DNA from: JBBDQZ01 sp040905705
GTDB taxonomy: Bacteria; Bacteroidota; Rhodothermia; Balneolales; Natronogracilivirgulaceae
Direction of reading: 5' to 3'
Assembly (NCBI GenBank): GCA_040905705.1
Contig: JBBDQZ010000010.1
Span: 1 to 54,593, forward strand
Length of the DNA: 54,593 bases
Part shown: one piece after another, positions 9,472-17,761 of the stretch
Numbering within the stretch: position 1 is the first letter of the stretch
Layout of the letters: each line of letters starts with the position of its first letter
Made by a program: the position numbers and the translations under genes
Notes under the pieces: generated by a model
Told to the model about the DNA's origin: nothing
Seen by the model: the letters and a program-made list of their open reading frames with translations, nothing else
Database searches by the model: none

Positions 9472-10644
9472 CTACTTCACTTGCAGTAACGCCTGCCTTA
9501 CATCATCAATGATATCATCAATATGCTCGAGCCCGGCGGAAATGCGTACCAGTCCCGGAGTGATACCCACCGCCAGCCGTTCCTCTTCGGTCAGCTTGGA
9601 ATGAGTTGTAGAAGCAGGGTGGGTTACGATCGTACGCGTATCTCCCAGGTTGGCTGAAATCGTAACCATTTGCAGATTGTCGATGAATTTTTGTGCAGCC
9701 TTGTAGCCGCCGGTAAAATTAAATACCAGTACACCACCGCCTTTTTTCATCTGCCGCTTTGCCAACTCATATTGTGGATGTGAGGGTAAAAAAGGATATT
9801 TGACCCATTCGACCGGATGTTGATCTTCAAGATATCGTGCCAGTTCCAGTGCATTTTCACAGTGACGATCCATGCGAATCGAAAGGGTCTCCAGGCTCTT
9901 CGACAAAATCCAGGCATTGAACGGCGACATGGCCGGCCCGGCATGGCGGGCAAAAAACCGTAGCTCCTCCATAAGTTCTTTGTTGCCCACCACAATTCCG
10001 CCGATCGTCCGGCCCTGGCCGTCGATAAATTTGGTAGCCGAGTGTACGATCAGATCGGCGCCGTAAGGCCCGGGCTGCTGCAAATACGGTGTTGCAAAAC
10101 AGTTGTCAACATTCAAAATCATCTTGTGTTTGCGCGACAATTCCCCGGCAAATTGCAGGTCAATCAGATCCAGGCCGGGGTTGGATGGTGTTTCCAGGAA
10201 GAACATCCGGGTTTCCGGGCGGATTTCCTTTTCCCAGGTTTCGGGTTTTTTGATGTCGACATAGGTATGAGCGATATTCCAGCGTGGCAGCAGTTGTGTC
10301 AGAATCTGGTGGGTCGAACCGAATATCGATCGCGCCACCAGAATATGTTCGCCGCTTTTCAACAGGGCCGCGATGCTGGTGAACACGGCCGCCATTCCGG
10401 ATGCGGTTGCAATTCCGTCCTCCGCCTGCTCCATTTCGCAGATTTTCAGGATAAATTCATCGGTATTGGGATTACTGTAACGGCTGTAAACGTTGCCTTC
10501 AACTTCCTGTGCAAAAAGCGCCCGGCCATGTTCCGCGGAATCGAATATATAGCTGGAAGTCAGAAACATAGGTGCGGAGTGCTCACGATGCTGTGAACGC
10601 TCGATCTGTGTCCTTATCGCTCTGGTTTCAAATTTCTTATTCAT
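9472..10644 (-). CDS. metZ: O-succinylhomoserine sulfhydrylase
   Basis: A 390-residue PLP enzyme of the Cys/Met metabolism family (fold type I). It probably makes homocysteine directly from O-succinylhomoserine and sulfide in methionine synthesis. Markers are the substrate/PLP loop YSRYSNPN (53-60), ASGMAA, the ETPSNP block, the NVDNCFATP Asp that holds the pyridine nitrogen, and the PLP lysine at 205 in HSATKFIDGQGR. Overall it reads like MetZ rather than MetB or MetY; the shorter length (MetY is about 430) supports this. Cystathionine gamma-synthase activity cannot be excluded. The start is ATG 10644, preceded by an unusual structured leader. Confidence 0.85.
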   Translation of the reverse strand: MNKKFETRAIRTQIERSQHREHSAPMFLTSSYIFDSAEHGRALFAQEVEGNVYSRYSNPNTDEFILKICEMEQAEDGIATASGMAAVFTSIAALLKSGEHILVARSIFGSTHQILTQLLPRWNIAHTYVDIKKPETWEKEIRPETRMFFLETPSNPGLDLIDLQFAGELSRKHKMILNVDNCFATPYLQQPGPYGADLIVHSATKFIDGQGRTIGGIVVGNKELMEELRFFARHAGPAMSPFNAWILSKSLETLSIRMDRHCENALELARYLEDQHPVEWVKYPFLPSHPQYELAKRQMKKGGGVLVFNFTGGYKAAQKFIDNLQMVTISANLGDTRTIVTHPASTTHSKLTEEERLAVGITPGLVRISAGLEHIDDIIDDVRQALLQVK

Positions 10645-10670
10645 TTTTCAGTCATGAAAATGCCATATTT

Positions 10671-10753
10671 ATCCGTTTCGAACATCTCACCATATCCTGC
10701 CCGCATACATGTTCTCTATAATTAGTGGTTTCGAAACAGATTTCAAAACGGAT
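10671..10753 (-). promoter_or_regulatory. Structured leader of metZ (long imperfect hairpin)
   Basis: In the transcript sense, a 12-base arm (10753-10742) pairs without interruption with an arm at 10682-10671, allowing one U-G. The next four bases (ATCT) pair with AGAT after a one-base bulge, and an inner ACCA/TGGT helix follows. The element ends 27 bases before the metZ start codon. I see no S-box, SAM-II or SAM-IV signature. It may be an attenuator, an operator or an undescribed RNA; only the pairing is seen. Confidence 0.4.
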
Positions 10754-10828
10754 ACTGCCAATTTACTAAATCCTTAATTTATATATGTATACGCCCGGGT
10801 GATTGGCAGGGAGTTTGCCGTCACCAAC

Positions 10829-11242
10829 TTACTCAATTGTGATATCATATGTAATAGGTGCGGTTTTTTTAATGATTTTTGCAACCGAGCAGTAGGTTTC
10901 CATGGAGAGTGTCACCGCGCGTTCCACTTTTTTCTTATCCAGTTTCCCTTTCAGATAAAATTGAAGGTGTATATCCGTAAAAAGGGCCGGGGTTGTGTTT
11001 TTTTCCCTTTCGGCTTCAATTTCAATCCGGAATTCGTCTACTTTTTGCCGTTGTTTTTTTAGAATATCCAATACATCCATTGAGCTGCATCCTGCAAGAC
11101 TCATCAACAATACCTCCATCGGGCGGGCTGCTTTGTCTGACCCTCCGATTTTAGGTGCGCCGTCCATCTCGATTTTTTTGCCGATTTCGTTAGATGCTTC
11201 CAGATGAAATGCATCATCGAGTCGCTTCAACTGAATTTTCAT
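10829..11242 (-). CDS. OsmC/Ohr family protein
   Basis: A 137-residue OsmC-like protein, the class of thiol-dependent peroxidases that reduce organic hydroperoxides. The two conserved cysteines are present, Cys52 in SLAGCSSMDVL and Cys118 in ETYCSVAKII, with the usual MEVLLMSLAGC stretch before the first. Length is standard for the short OsmC (YhfA-like) branch, whose true substrate is less certain than that of Ohr. It is transcribed away from the symporter gene; 209 bases separate the two starts. A role in osmotic or peroxide stress is family knowledge, not visible here. Confidence 0.85.
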   Translation of the reverse strand: MKIQLKRLDDAFHLEASNEIGKKIEMDGAPKIGGSDKAARPMEVLLMSLAGCSSMDVLDILKKQRQKVDEFRIEIEAEREKNTTPALFTDIHLQFYLKGKLDKKKVERAVTLSMETYCSVAKIIKKTAPITYDITIE

Positions 11243-11451
11243 GGGTATAATTCTTCTGTTTTTCGTATTCGTAACGGGTAGAAGATAAGCATCTCCCGAA
11301 TCGGATGCCTGTTTGCAATTGCGTCAATTATTACCAATCTTTGTCAGCCCTGAGTGTTCTGCATGGTACGAATTGTGACCTGTCAGATGTCGTCATTAAT
11401 TACTATTTCTCATCTCCGGCTGATGTGGCCGGATACAAAACCTGCCAACAG

Positions 11452-12921
11452 ATGAATCCTGTTGATCTGACCGTTTTTGTTCTTTATTTCCTTACCATCC
11501 TGGGTATTGGAATATTTTTCTATTTCAGAAATAAAGATGCTGACGAATATTATATCGGAGGCCGAAAGATGGGATATTCCCATGTAGGGCTCTCCGTCGT
11601 TGCCACCGATGTCGGCGGCGGGTTTTCCATCGGACTGGGCGGGCTCGGTTTCGTTATGGGCCTCTCCGGATCCTGGATGCTCTTTACCGGATTCATCGGA
11701 GCCTGGCTTGCCGCGGTTTTTCTCATCCCCAAAGTAAAAAACCTGTCGACCGAACAGGGATTTTATACCATGCCGGAGGTATTCGGCCATTTTTTTAATA
11801 AAAGGGTGGCCTTTCTCGCCGGGGTTATTTCTGCCATAGGGTATGTGGGATTCAGCAGCTCACAGATGCTGGCGGGTGCCCGGCTTGCCTCCTCTTCATT
11901 TGACGGAATGAGTCTCGAGGCCGCTCTTTACCTGATGGCCTTTATCATCATTGTCTATACCGGGCTGGGTGGCATCAAAGCCGTTATCTATACCGATACG
12001 TTCCAGTGGATATTGTTGCTGGGCGGACTCATTTTCATCGGTATCCCGGTCAGCTACTTTGCCATCGGTGGCATGGAAGCCATCCGGGAAACCGTTTCCC
12101 CCGAAATGCTCTCACTTCGGAATATCAGCTGGCAGCAACTGGTCAACTGGGGAATTACCATATTGCCTATCTGGTTTGTCGGCATGACACTCTACCAGCG
12201 AATTTATGCTACCCGTACGGAGAAGGAGGCCCAAAAAGCATGGTATCTTGCCGGCCTTCTTGAGTGGCCGGTTATGGCGTTCATGGGGGTATTGCTGGGC
12301 CTTTTTGCCAAGGTGGCGGCCGATCAGGGGATGTTCGCCTATATGGGATATGAAACGGCCGCCGGCATGCACGAGGAAGAGGGACTGCCCATGTTATTAA
12401 GAACGGTTTTGCCTGTAGGATTGATGGGATTGATGATTTCCGCCTATTTTTCAGCGATTATGTCGACCGCCGACAGTTGCCTGATGGCTGCATCAGGAAA
12501 TATGACAACGGATATTATCGAAAAGTTGTTTAAGATAGATACAAACAGGATTTCCATGATCCGGCTATCACAGATAGTTACGTTGGCACTCGGACTGCTG
12601 GCGTTTCTTCTGGCGGCTGTTTTTGATACGGTATTGCAAATTATGCTCTATTCGTATGCCTTCATGGTATCTGCTCTGTTGGTACCTGTTATTGGCGGAC
12701 TTTACTGGAAACGCAGCAGCAATGCGGCGGCCTGGTGGGCCATGGTCTCCGGAGGTGTTCTCACACTCGGATTGACGATTCTGACCGACGACTCCCTGCC
12801 GTTTGAAGTGCCTCTTCAATTTTCCATGCCGTTTGGCCTGGATCCCATTATCTATGGATTATTGACATCCCTGGTAATTTTTATCGGGTTCTCTTTTGCG
12901 TTTCCCGATAAGAAATCATAA
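11452..12921 (+). CDS. Sodium:solute symporter (SSS family)
   Basis: A 489-residue inner-membrane transporter with about 13 hydrophobic segments, beginning with LTVFVLYFLTILGIGIFFYF. The SSS hallmark DADEYYIGGRKMG follows the first segment, then ATDVGGGFSIGLGGLGF, the unwound TM1 region, and further on STADSCLMAASGN, the Na+-site helix. It is most like the SSS subgroup of amino-acid or organic-acid uptake, but the solute cannot be named. The open frame extends 49 codons upstream to 11305 with Cys/Tyr-rich, non-membrane sequence, so I place the start at ATG 11452. It is 83 bases upstream of the racemase cluster on the same strand and may import its substrate. Confidence 0.88.
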   Translation: MNPVDLTVFVLYFLTILGIGIFFYFRNKDADEYYIGGRKMGYSHVGLSVVATDVGGGFSIGLGGLGFVMGLSGSWMLFTGFIGAWLAAVFLIPKVKNLSTEQGFYTMPEVFGHFFNKRVAFLAGVISAIGYVGFSSSQMLAGARLASSSFDGMSLEAALYLMAFIIIVYTGLGGIKAVIYTDTFQWILLLGGLIFIGIPVSYFAIGGMEAIRETVSPEMLSLRNISWQQLVNWGITILPIWFVGMTLYQRIYATRTEKEAQKAWYLAGLLEWPVMAFMGVLLGLFAKVAADQGMFAYMGYETAAGMHEEEGLPMLLRTVLPVGLMGLMISAYFSAIMSTADSCLMAASGNMTTDIIEKLFKIDTNRISMIRLSQIVTLALGLLAFLLAAVFDTVLQIMLYSYAFMVSALLVPVIGGLYWKRSSNAAAWWAMVSGGVLTLGLTILTDDSLPFEVPLQFSMPFGLDPIIYGLLTSLVIFIGFSFAFPDKKS

Positions 12922-13004
12922 CCATGGACTTTTTAAAAGAAGCGGCTGATGAATGCGTCGGACAACCGTTCTGTTAATCTCAAAAATTGTATAAACGCTG
13001 TTAT

Positions 13005-13538
13005 ATGAATAACACTTATTTGATTGATATCATCACTCCGGAAAATTATCGGAATGCCCCCTTTACCCCCGGCCAGATCGCCGATTTTCTTTATGAACAT
13101 CTTGATCAATTCGGTGACCCGAGGGAGTATATTATGCGATGTATTAACTATGCGCTGGGTATGAAGACAGGCCGCAGCGGTTTTATTGTTACGGCCTCGG
13201 ATGCCCATCGGGATCGTGATTCTGAAATGGCGGGCTCTTCGAACAAAAACTCCTTTGGTGATACAGACAGTGGTAACAGCGCACCCATTAACTTGCTTGG
13301 CACAACGGTGGTTTGTGAAACCGATATGAGGGGGTATGTGCCGGAGAATCTGGTGGTTTATATCGCCGTGGATGCGAAAGCCCGTGGTCGTGGTATTGGA
13401 AAAGCACTTATGGAAAAGGCTGTCGAAATTGCCCGGGGAGATCTTGCCCTGCATGTGGAACCGGATAACCCCGCTAAAAATCTTTATGAGCGCATCGGCT
13501 TTACCCATAAATATCTTGAAATGAGATACAGTAAATAG
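13005..13538 (+). CDS. GNAT N-acetyltransferase
   Basis: A 177-residue GNAT-fold acyltransferase. The acyl-CoA pyrophosphate loop is in AKARGRGIGKALMEKA, preceded by the beta strand VVYIAVD, and the C-terminal motif NPAKNLYERIGFTH is typical. A Ser/Asp/Asn-rich stretch (about residues 59-91) splits beta strands 2 and 3 and looks like a surface loop. ATG 13005 is preferred over an upstream TTG at 12987. Its stop is 2 bases before the racemase start at 13541, so it is the first gene of the tight cluster. The acyl acceptor is unknown; an amino acid would fit the neighbours. Confidence 0.85.
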   Translation: MNNTYLIDIITPENYRNAPFTPGQIADFLYEHLDQFGDPREYIMRCINYALGMKTGRSGFIVTASDAHRDRDSEMAGSSNKNSFGDTDSGNSAPINLLGTTVVCETDMRGYVPENLVVYIAVDAKARGRGIGKALMEKAVEIARGDLALHVEPDNPAKNLYERIGFTHKYLEMRYSK

Positions 13539-13540
13539 TC

Positions 13541-14611
13541 ATGGCCTATCTGAAACTCTATCGTGACAAGCTCAAGCATAACTATCAGTTTCTGGGAAGC
13601 CTGTTCAGGGACCATAACATTGAATGGGGAGTGGTCACCAAACTGTTTTGTGGTAATGAAGACTATATTCGTGAAGTAATTAATCTGGGAGCCCGTGAAA
13701 TTCACGATTCACGTGTCAGCAATCTGGAGGTGATAAAAAAAATCGATCCGGATGTCCAGACCGTCTATATCAAACCGCCTCCCAAAAAGTTTATTCGGGA
13801 AGTGATCCGATTTGCCGATGTGAGTTTTAATACAGAACTGTCGACGATCCGGTTGATGTCGAAGGAAGCCGTCCGGCAAAATAAAAACCATATGATCATC
13901 ATTATGATCGAAATGGGTGATCTGCGGGAGGGGGTCATGCGTGAAGAATTGATTGATTTTTATGGCGAGATTTTCAACCTGCCCAATATCGAGGTGATCG
14001 GACTCGGTACCAACCTGAATTGCCTTCACGGAGTGATGCCGAGTTCTGATAAACTTATTCAACTCGCCCTGTACAAACAGATCATTGAGTTAAAATTCAA
14101 CCGGAAGATCAGATGGGTTTCCGGCGGGACAACCGTTACGCTGCCACTGATATTGCGTGGTGACCTGCCTGAGAGTGTCAACCATTTCCGGGTGGGAGAG
14201 GCGCTGTATTTCGGAGTGGACCTGTTCACCGGAGACACTATTGAAGGAATGGAACCTTCGGTTTTGGAGCTGTTTACGCAGGTTATTGAGATTCACGAAA
14301 AACCGATGATTCCAAGCGGTGAATTGTCCGCCAATCCACAGGGAGAAACCGCAGATATTGATGAGGGGCTTTATGGAAAAACGGCCTTCCGTGCCATCCT
14401 GGATATCGGATATCTGGATATTCAGCCCGAATTTCTGACTCCGAAAAGCAAAGATATCAATATTGTTGACGCCAGTTCGGATATGCTCGTCGTCGATGTC
14501 GGTCAGAACGAAAAAGACCTGAAAGTGGGCGACATGGTTTCCTTCCGGCTGAAATATGTTGGGGCTCTGGGGCTTATGAATTCCAGCTATATCGATAAAA
14601 TCATCGAATGA
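13541..14611 (+). CDS. Alanine/ornithine racemase-family PLP enzyme
   Basis: A 356-residue fold-type III PLP protein of the 'alanine/ornithine racemase family' (Orr/YhfX-like), distinct from classical Alr. The PLP lysine is Lys34 in VTKLFCGN, early in the barrel. Further signatures are GLGTNLNCLHGVMPS and RWVSGGTTVTLPL (phosphate-binding), then FRVGEALYFGVDLFTG. Members act on ornithine, lysine or alanine; the substrate here is not determined by the sequence. It follows the GNAT gene by 2 bases, and its TGA overlaps the ATG of the M23-like gene (ATGA), so translation is probably coupled. Confidence 0.85.
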   Translation: MAYLKLYRDKLKHNYQFLGSLFRDHNIEWGVVTKLFCGNEDYIREVINLGAREIHDSRVSNLEVIKKIDPDVQTVYIKPPPKKFIREVIRFADVSFNTELSTIRLMSKEAVRQNKNHMIIIMIEMGDLREGVMREELIDFYGEIFNLPNIEVIGLGTNLNCLHGVMPSSDKLIQLALYKQIIELKFNRKIRWVSGGTTVTLPLILRGDLPESVNHFRVGEALYFGVDLFTGDTIEGMEPSVLELFTQVIEIHEKPMIPSGELSANPQGETADIDEGLYGKTAFRAILDIGYLDIQPEFLTPKSKDINIVDASSDMLVVDVGQNEKDLKVGDMVSFRLKYVGALGLMNSSYIDKIIE

Positions 14612-15360
14612 CCGGTTACCGTAACAGGAAAGAGCATCGCAATAATGAGATATCAGGGATTCGGAACAGGCGGTCGCCCTTTTTTGAAAAGCCGTTCCAG
14701 CCTGATGAAGAAATAATGTCCTGGCCCGCATACGAGCGCTCACAATACGGAGCATGGTTACTGAACAATTGTCCGGACTTTCATCCGGTGATCAGGATAG
14801 GAGAGCACTACAGGGTGTTGGATCTGACTCGAGGCTATAACCCCGATTCCATTTCACTGGACCCGCCATCAATTGGGAGATATAATGAAAAACGCATGAA
14901 TATGTACAGCACCCCACAATACCAGGGGGAGCGCAATATTCATATGGGGCTGGATATATGGGTCCCGTCCGGCACACCGGTATATGCTTTTTCCGAGGGC
15001 CAGGTGATTGGCTGTCGTGATAACAACGCCCCGGAAGATTATGGCCCAACAATCATCACCGAGCATAAACTATCGGATAGAGTCCGGTCCGGGATTCTGT
15101 CGATCTATGCACTTTTCGGACATCTGTCACGAAATTCACTGGAGCATGTTCAAGAGGGTATGCTTTTAAAGCGGGGCCAGGCATTTGCAACGGTCGGAAA
15201 TAAACAGGAAAACGGTGGCTGGGTACCACATCTACATTTTCAGTTATCATGGATACGCCCTGCCGAACCTGATATGCCCGGTGTTGTATCGAGTCAGAAT
15301 CATTCTGATGCGCTACTTACCTATCCCGATCCGCAACTTGTGCTTGGACGGTTATATTGA
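14608..15360 (+). CDS. Stand-alone M23/LytM-like domain protein
   Basis: A 250-residue protein with a LytM-type fold: zinc-site H112 and D116 in IHMGLDIWVP, GHLS at 171-174, and HLHF at 208-211. The stretches DYGPTIITEH, ENGGWVPHLHFQ and the tail YPDPQLVLG resemble, from memory, the M23-like domain found inside large phosphotransferase-M23-class III aminotransferase fusion proteins (AGXT2L-like), more than lysostaphin-type cell-wall hydrolases. There is no signal peptide or membrane segment, so it is probably cytoplasmic. That is unusual for a peptidoglycan endopeptidase. It overlaps the racemase gene by 4 bases. The first 36 residues are not conserved-looking; ATG at codon 37 is an alternative start. 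Confidence 0.75.
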   Translation: MTGYRNRKEHRNNEISGIRNRRSPFFEKPFQPDEEIMSWPAYERSQYGAWLLNNCPDFHPVIRIGEHYRVLDLTRGYNPDSISLDPPSIGRYNEKRMNMYSTPQYQGERNIHMGLDIWVPSGTPVYAFSEGQVIGCRDNNAPEDYGPTIITEHKLSDRVRSGILSIYALFGHLSRNSLEHVQEGMLLKRGQAFATVGNKQENGGWVPHLHFQLSWIRPAEPDMPGVVSSQNHSDALLTYPDPQLVLGRLY

Positions 15361-15412
15361 CTACTTTATCGGCTATGGTTTTAATAATTGCGGAAATTTT
15401 AGGAAACAAGTC

Positions 15413-16564
15413 ATGAATTTTTCGGAGATCCGGAAACGGTTGCATACAATGGCGGAGATTGCGCATCAGGAAAACAAGACAGCCGCATTTGTGGCACAGG
15501 TGCTTCACGAAGCCGGAATGGACGAAGTGCAAGTTGGCATTGGAGGCAACGGAATACTGGCCACTGTAAAAGGGAAAGAGGCCGGACCGGTTGTGCTTTT
15601 TCGTGCAGAGCTGGATGCTCTGCCCATCGCAGAGGCCATCGACATACCACATGCTTCAAATAAAAAAAGTATTTCGCACAAATGCGGGCATGACGGACAT
15701 ATGGCCATACTCCTCGGCCTTGCCCACGAGCTGAATCGCCATCCTGTCAAAAGGGGGATGGTGCATCTGTTGTTTCAGCCTGCCGAGGAAACCGGCGAAG
15801 GTGCCCATCGTATGTTTGAAGATCAACGTATGTCTGAAATTTCGCCGGATTATGTATTCGCGCTTCATAATTTACCCGGATATCCGGTCAATACGGTTTT
15901 ATTGCGAGATGACATTTTTGCCGCCGGTTCAATGGGGTTGATCGTCCGGCTGACAGGAAATACTGCTCATGCAGCTCATCCGGAAAATGCCATCAGCCCA
16001 TCTTCGGCAGTGGCTGCACTGATACATGATTGGCAAGCATTACCGCAGACGATTATTCCTTTCGATCGTGCCGGCTTGGTTACCATCATACATGCACACA
16101 TCGGAGAACGTGCTTTCGGTACAACCCCTGGGTATGCCGAATTAATGGCAACCATTCGTGCTCACGAGCCTGATGATCTCAAAAAACTTGGAAAGCGGGC
16201 CATGAAGCTTGCTGAATCGACGGCATCTTTGTGGAAGTTAAAAATTGAGCAAGAGTGGACCGAAGTATTTCAGCCTACCCGGAATGATCCGGAAGCTGTA
16301 GCTATGGTTGAAAAGGTGGCACATAATATCATTAAAAATAATTCAAGAGACCTGATACAGGAGGTACGGCGGGTCGAGCGGCCATTTTCCTGGTCAGAAG
16401 ATTTTGGCCATTTTACCGAACGATATTCGGGGGCACTGTTCGGACTGGGAGCGGGAGTCGATCATCCGCATCTTCATGATTCTCAATATGATTTTCCGGA
16501 TGAACTCCTTGAAACCGGCATGACGTTATTCAGTGGTATCATTGACGAAATGGGATTGCGATAA
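15413..16564 (+). CDS. M20-family amidohydrolase (N-acyl amino acid hydrolase-like)
   Basis: A 383-residue metal-dependent amidohydrolase of the M20D type (aminoacylase/IAA-amino-acid hydrolase group). It has RAELDALPI, the metal-binding CGHDGH at residues 91-96, the catalytic glutamate pair in FQPAEETGEGA, and a dimerisation lid domain (VRLTGNTAHAAHPENA) before the C-terminal histidine in DHPHLHDSQYDF. Expected reaction: hydrolysis of N-acyl or N-acetyl amino acids, or amide conjugates. The open frame extends to 15185 but overlaps the M23-like gene; ATG 15413 has AGGAAA about 8 bases upstream. It is followed by the second racemase after 1 base. Confidence 0.88.
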   Translation: MNFSEIRKRLHTMAEIAHQENKTAAFVAQVLHEAGMDEVQVGIGGNGILATVKGKEAGPVVLFRAELDALPIAEAIDIPHASNKKSISHKCGHDGHMAILLGLAHELNRHPVKRGMVHLLFQPAEETGEGAHRMFEDQRMSEISPDYVFALHNLPGYPVNTVLLRDDIFAAGSMGLIVRLTGNTAHAAHPENAISPSSAVAALIHDWQALPQTIIPFDRAGLVTIIHAHIGERAFGTTPGYAELMATIRAHEPDDLKKLGKRAMKLAESTASLWKLKIEQEWTEVFQPTRNDPEAVAMVEKVAHNIIKNNSRDLIQEVRRVERPFSWSEDFGHFTERYSGALFGLGAGVDHPHLHDSQYDFPDELLETGMTLFSGIIDEMGLR

Positions 16565-16565
16565 C

Positions 16566-17738
16566 ATGTTTCATACTTCTTATATAGAGATTAACAAATC
16601 GGCACTCAAAGCCAATTTGGAGTTTTTGAAAAGCCTTACAGGTCCGGATGTGCGATACTGCTCTGTCGTTAAAGGTAACGCCTACGGACACGGCATCGAA
16701 CATTTTGTGCCGCTTATTGAGGAGTACGGGGTGGATTTTTTCGGTGTACATAGTGCGGATGAGGCTCTCAGGGTTCACATGGTTAAACAAAACAGTTCGC
16801 ATGTCATGATTATGGGGATGATCGAAGATAACGAGCTTGAGTGGGCGGTGGAAAATGATATATCATTTTATCTTTTTGAGTATGAAAGAATAGAGGCAGC
16901 CGTTGAAGCGGCCAAACGTCAGAAAAAGAAGGCGAAAGTTCATATAGAGCTTGAAACCGGGATGAACCGGATCGGTTTTCACTGGGAAGGTCGCGAGCAA
17001 TTGGTACGCAAGCTGCTGGGGTACAGTGATCATTTGCATATCACAGGGGTGAGTACACATTACGCCGGTGCTGAAAGTATTGCCAACTATTTACGTGTTC
17101 AGAATCAGATTGCAAATTATAACCGCTTCCAATGGTATCTGCGCAAAAAGGGGGTGAAGTCAGAAATACGCCATACGGCCTGTTCAGCTCCGTTGATCTC
17201 ATATCCACAAACCAAAATGGATATGGTGCGAATAGGCATAGCCCAATACGGATACTGGCCGAGTAAAGAGACGTATATGCAGTATCTCACCCAGAACGGG
17301 AAAATTCAGATGACCGACAGCCCGCTGCGACAGATCATCAGTTGGAAAACCAGGATCATGAGTATCAAGAAAGTAAATGCCGGTGAGTTTATCGGATACG
17401 GAACGGCTTATCAGGCTACTAATGACACTGTTATTGCCACCGTACCGGTGGGATACAGTCATGGTTTCAATCGAAGTTTAAGTAATCTCGGCAAAGTACT
17501 GGTACAAGGGCGGAGGGTGCCTGTGATCGGAATAGTGAACATGAATATGATGATCATCAACGTTTCACATTGCCCGCAAGTCGAACGGGGCGACGAGGTG
17601 GTTCTGATTGGAAGCCAGAAGAAAAATCGTATTACGGTGTCCTCGTTCAGCGACCTGATCAATAATGTTAATTACGAAACCCTGGTGCGCCTGCCGAGGG
17701 ATATTCCTCGTTTTATCGTCGAGCAAACGACAAATTAA
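16566..17738 (+). CDS. Divergent alanine racemase-family protein
   Basis: A 390-residue fold-type III PLP racemase of the Alr family. PLP lysine is Lys36 in VVKGNAYGHG; ELETGMNRIGFH, MDMVRIGIAQYG (with the Arg that contacts the pyridine nitrogen) and FIGYGTAY (catalytic Tyr) are kept. Positions that are nearly fixed in true Alr have changed: GYSHGFNR in place of GY(G/A)DGYxR, VNMNMM in place of a VTMDQ-type motif, and HTACSAP in place of HxANSA. These suggest a different substrate from that of the Alr at 40065. The start ATG 16566 lies 1 base after the amidohydrolase stop; an upstream frame extension to 16533 would overlap that gene. Confidence 0.85.
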   Translation: MFHTSYIEINKSALKANLEFLKSLTGPDVRYCSVVKGNAYGHGIEHFVPLIEEYGVDFFGVHSADEALRVHMVKQNSSHVMIMGMIEDNELEWAVENDISFYLFEYERIEAAVEAAKRQKKKAKVHIELETGMNRIGFHWEGREQLVRKLLGYSDHLHITGVSTHYAGAESIANYLRVQNQIANYNRFQWYLRKKGVKSEIRHTACSAPLISYPQTKMDMVRIGIAQYGYWPSKETYMQYLTQNGKIQMTDSPLRQIISWKTRIMSIKKVNAGEFIGYGTAYQATNDTVIATVPVGYSHGFNRSLSNLGKVLVQGRRVPVIGIVNMNMMIINVSHCPQVERGDEVVLIGSQKKNRITVSSFSDLINNVNYETLVRLPRDIPRFIVEQTTN

Positions 17739-17741
17739 ACC

Positions 17742-17761
17742 GGTTATTCAAGGTTATTCAA
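17742..17761. repeat. Tandem 10-base duplication at cytochrome gene end
   Basis: GGTTATTCAA occurs twice in direct succession. The second copy contains the minus-strand stop codon (TAA at 17754-17756) of the cytochrome gene. It looks like a simple slippage duplication in the 15 bases between two convergent genes. Confidence 0.8.

Noticed and set aside
10645..10828. Known SAM riboswitch upstream of metZ
   Set aside because: Searched by eye for S-box and SAM-II core sequences; none found, so only an unnamed structured leader is reported.
11305..11451. Longer N-terminus for the sodium symporter
   Set aside because: The 49 added residues are Cys/Tyr-rich and precede the first membrane helix without resemblance to SSS proteins.
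11410..11790. 126-codon minus-strand frame opposite the symporter
   Set aside because: Antisense to conserved transmembrane sequence, no motif and no start signal.
14090..14755. 221-codon minus frame opposite the racemase/M23 junction
   Set aside because: Opposite two overlapping, well-supported genes; a shadow frame.
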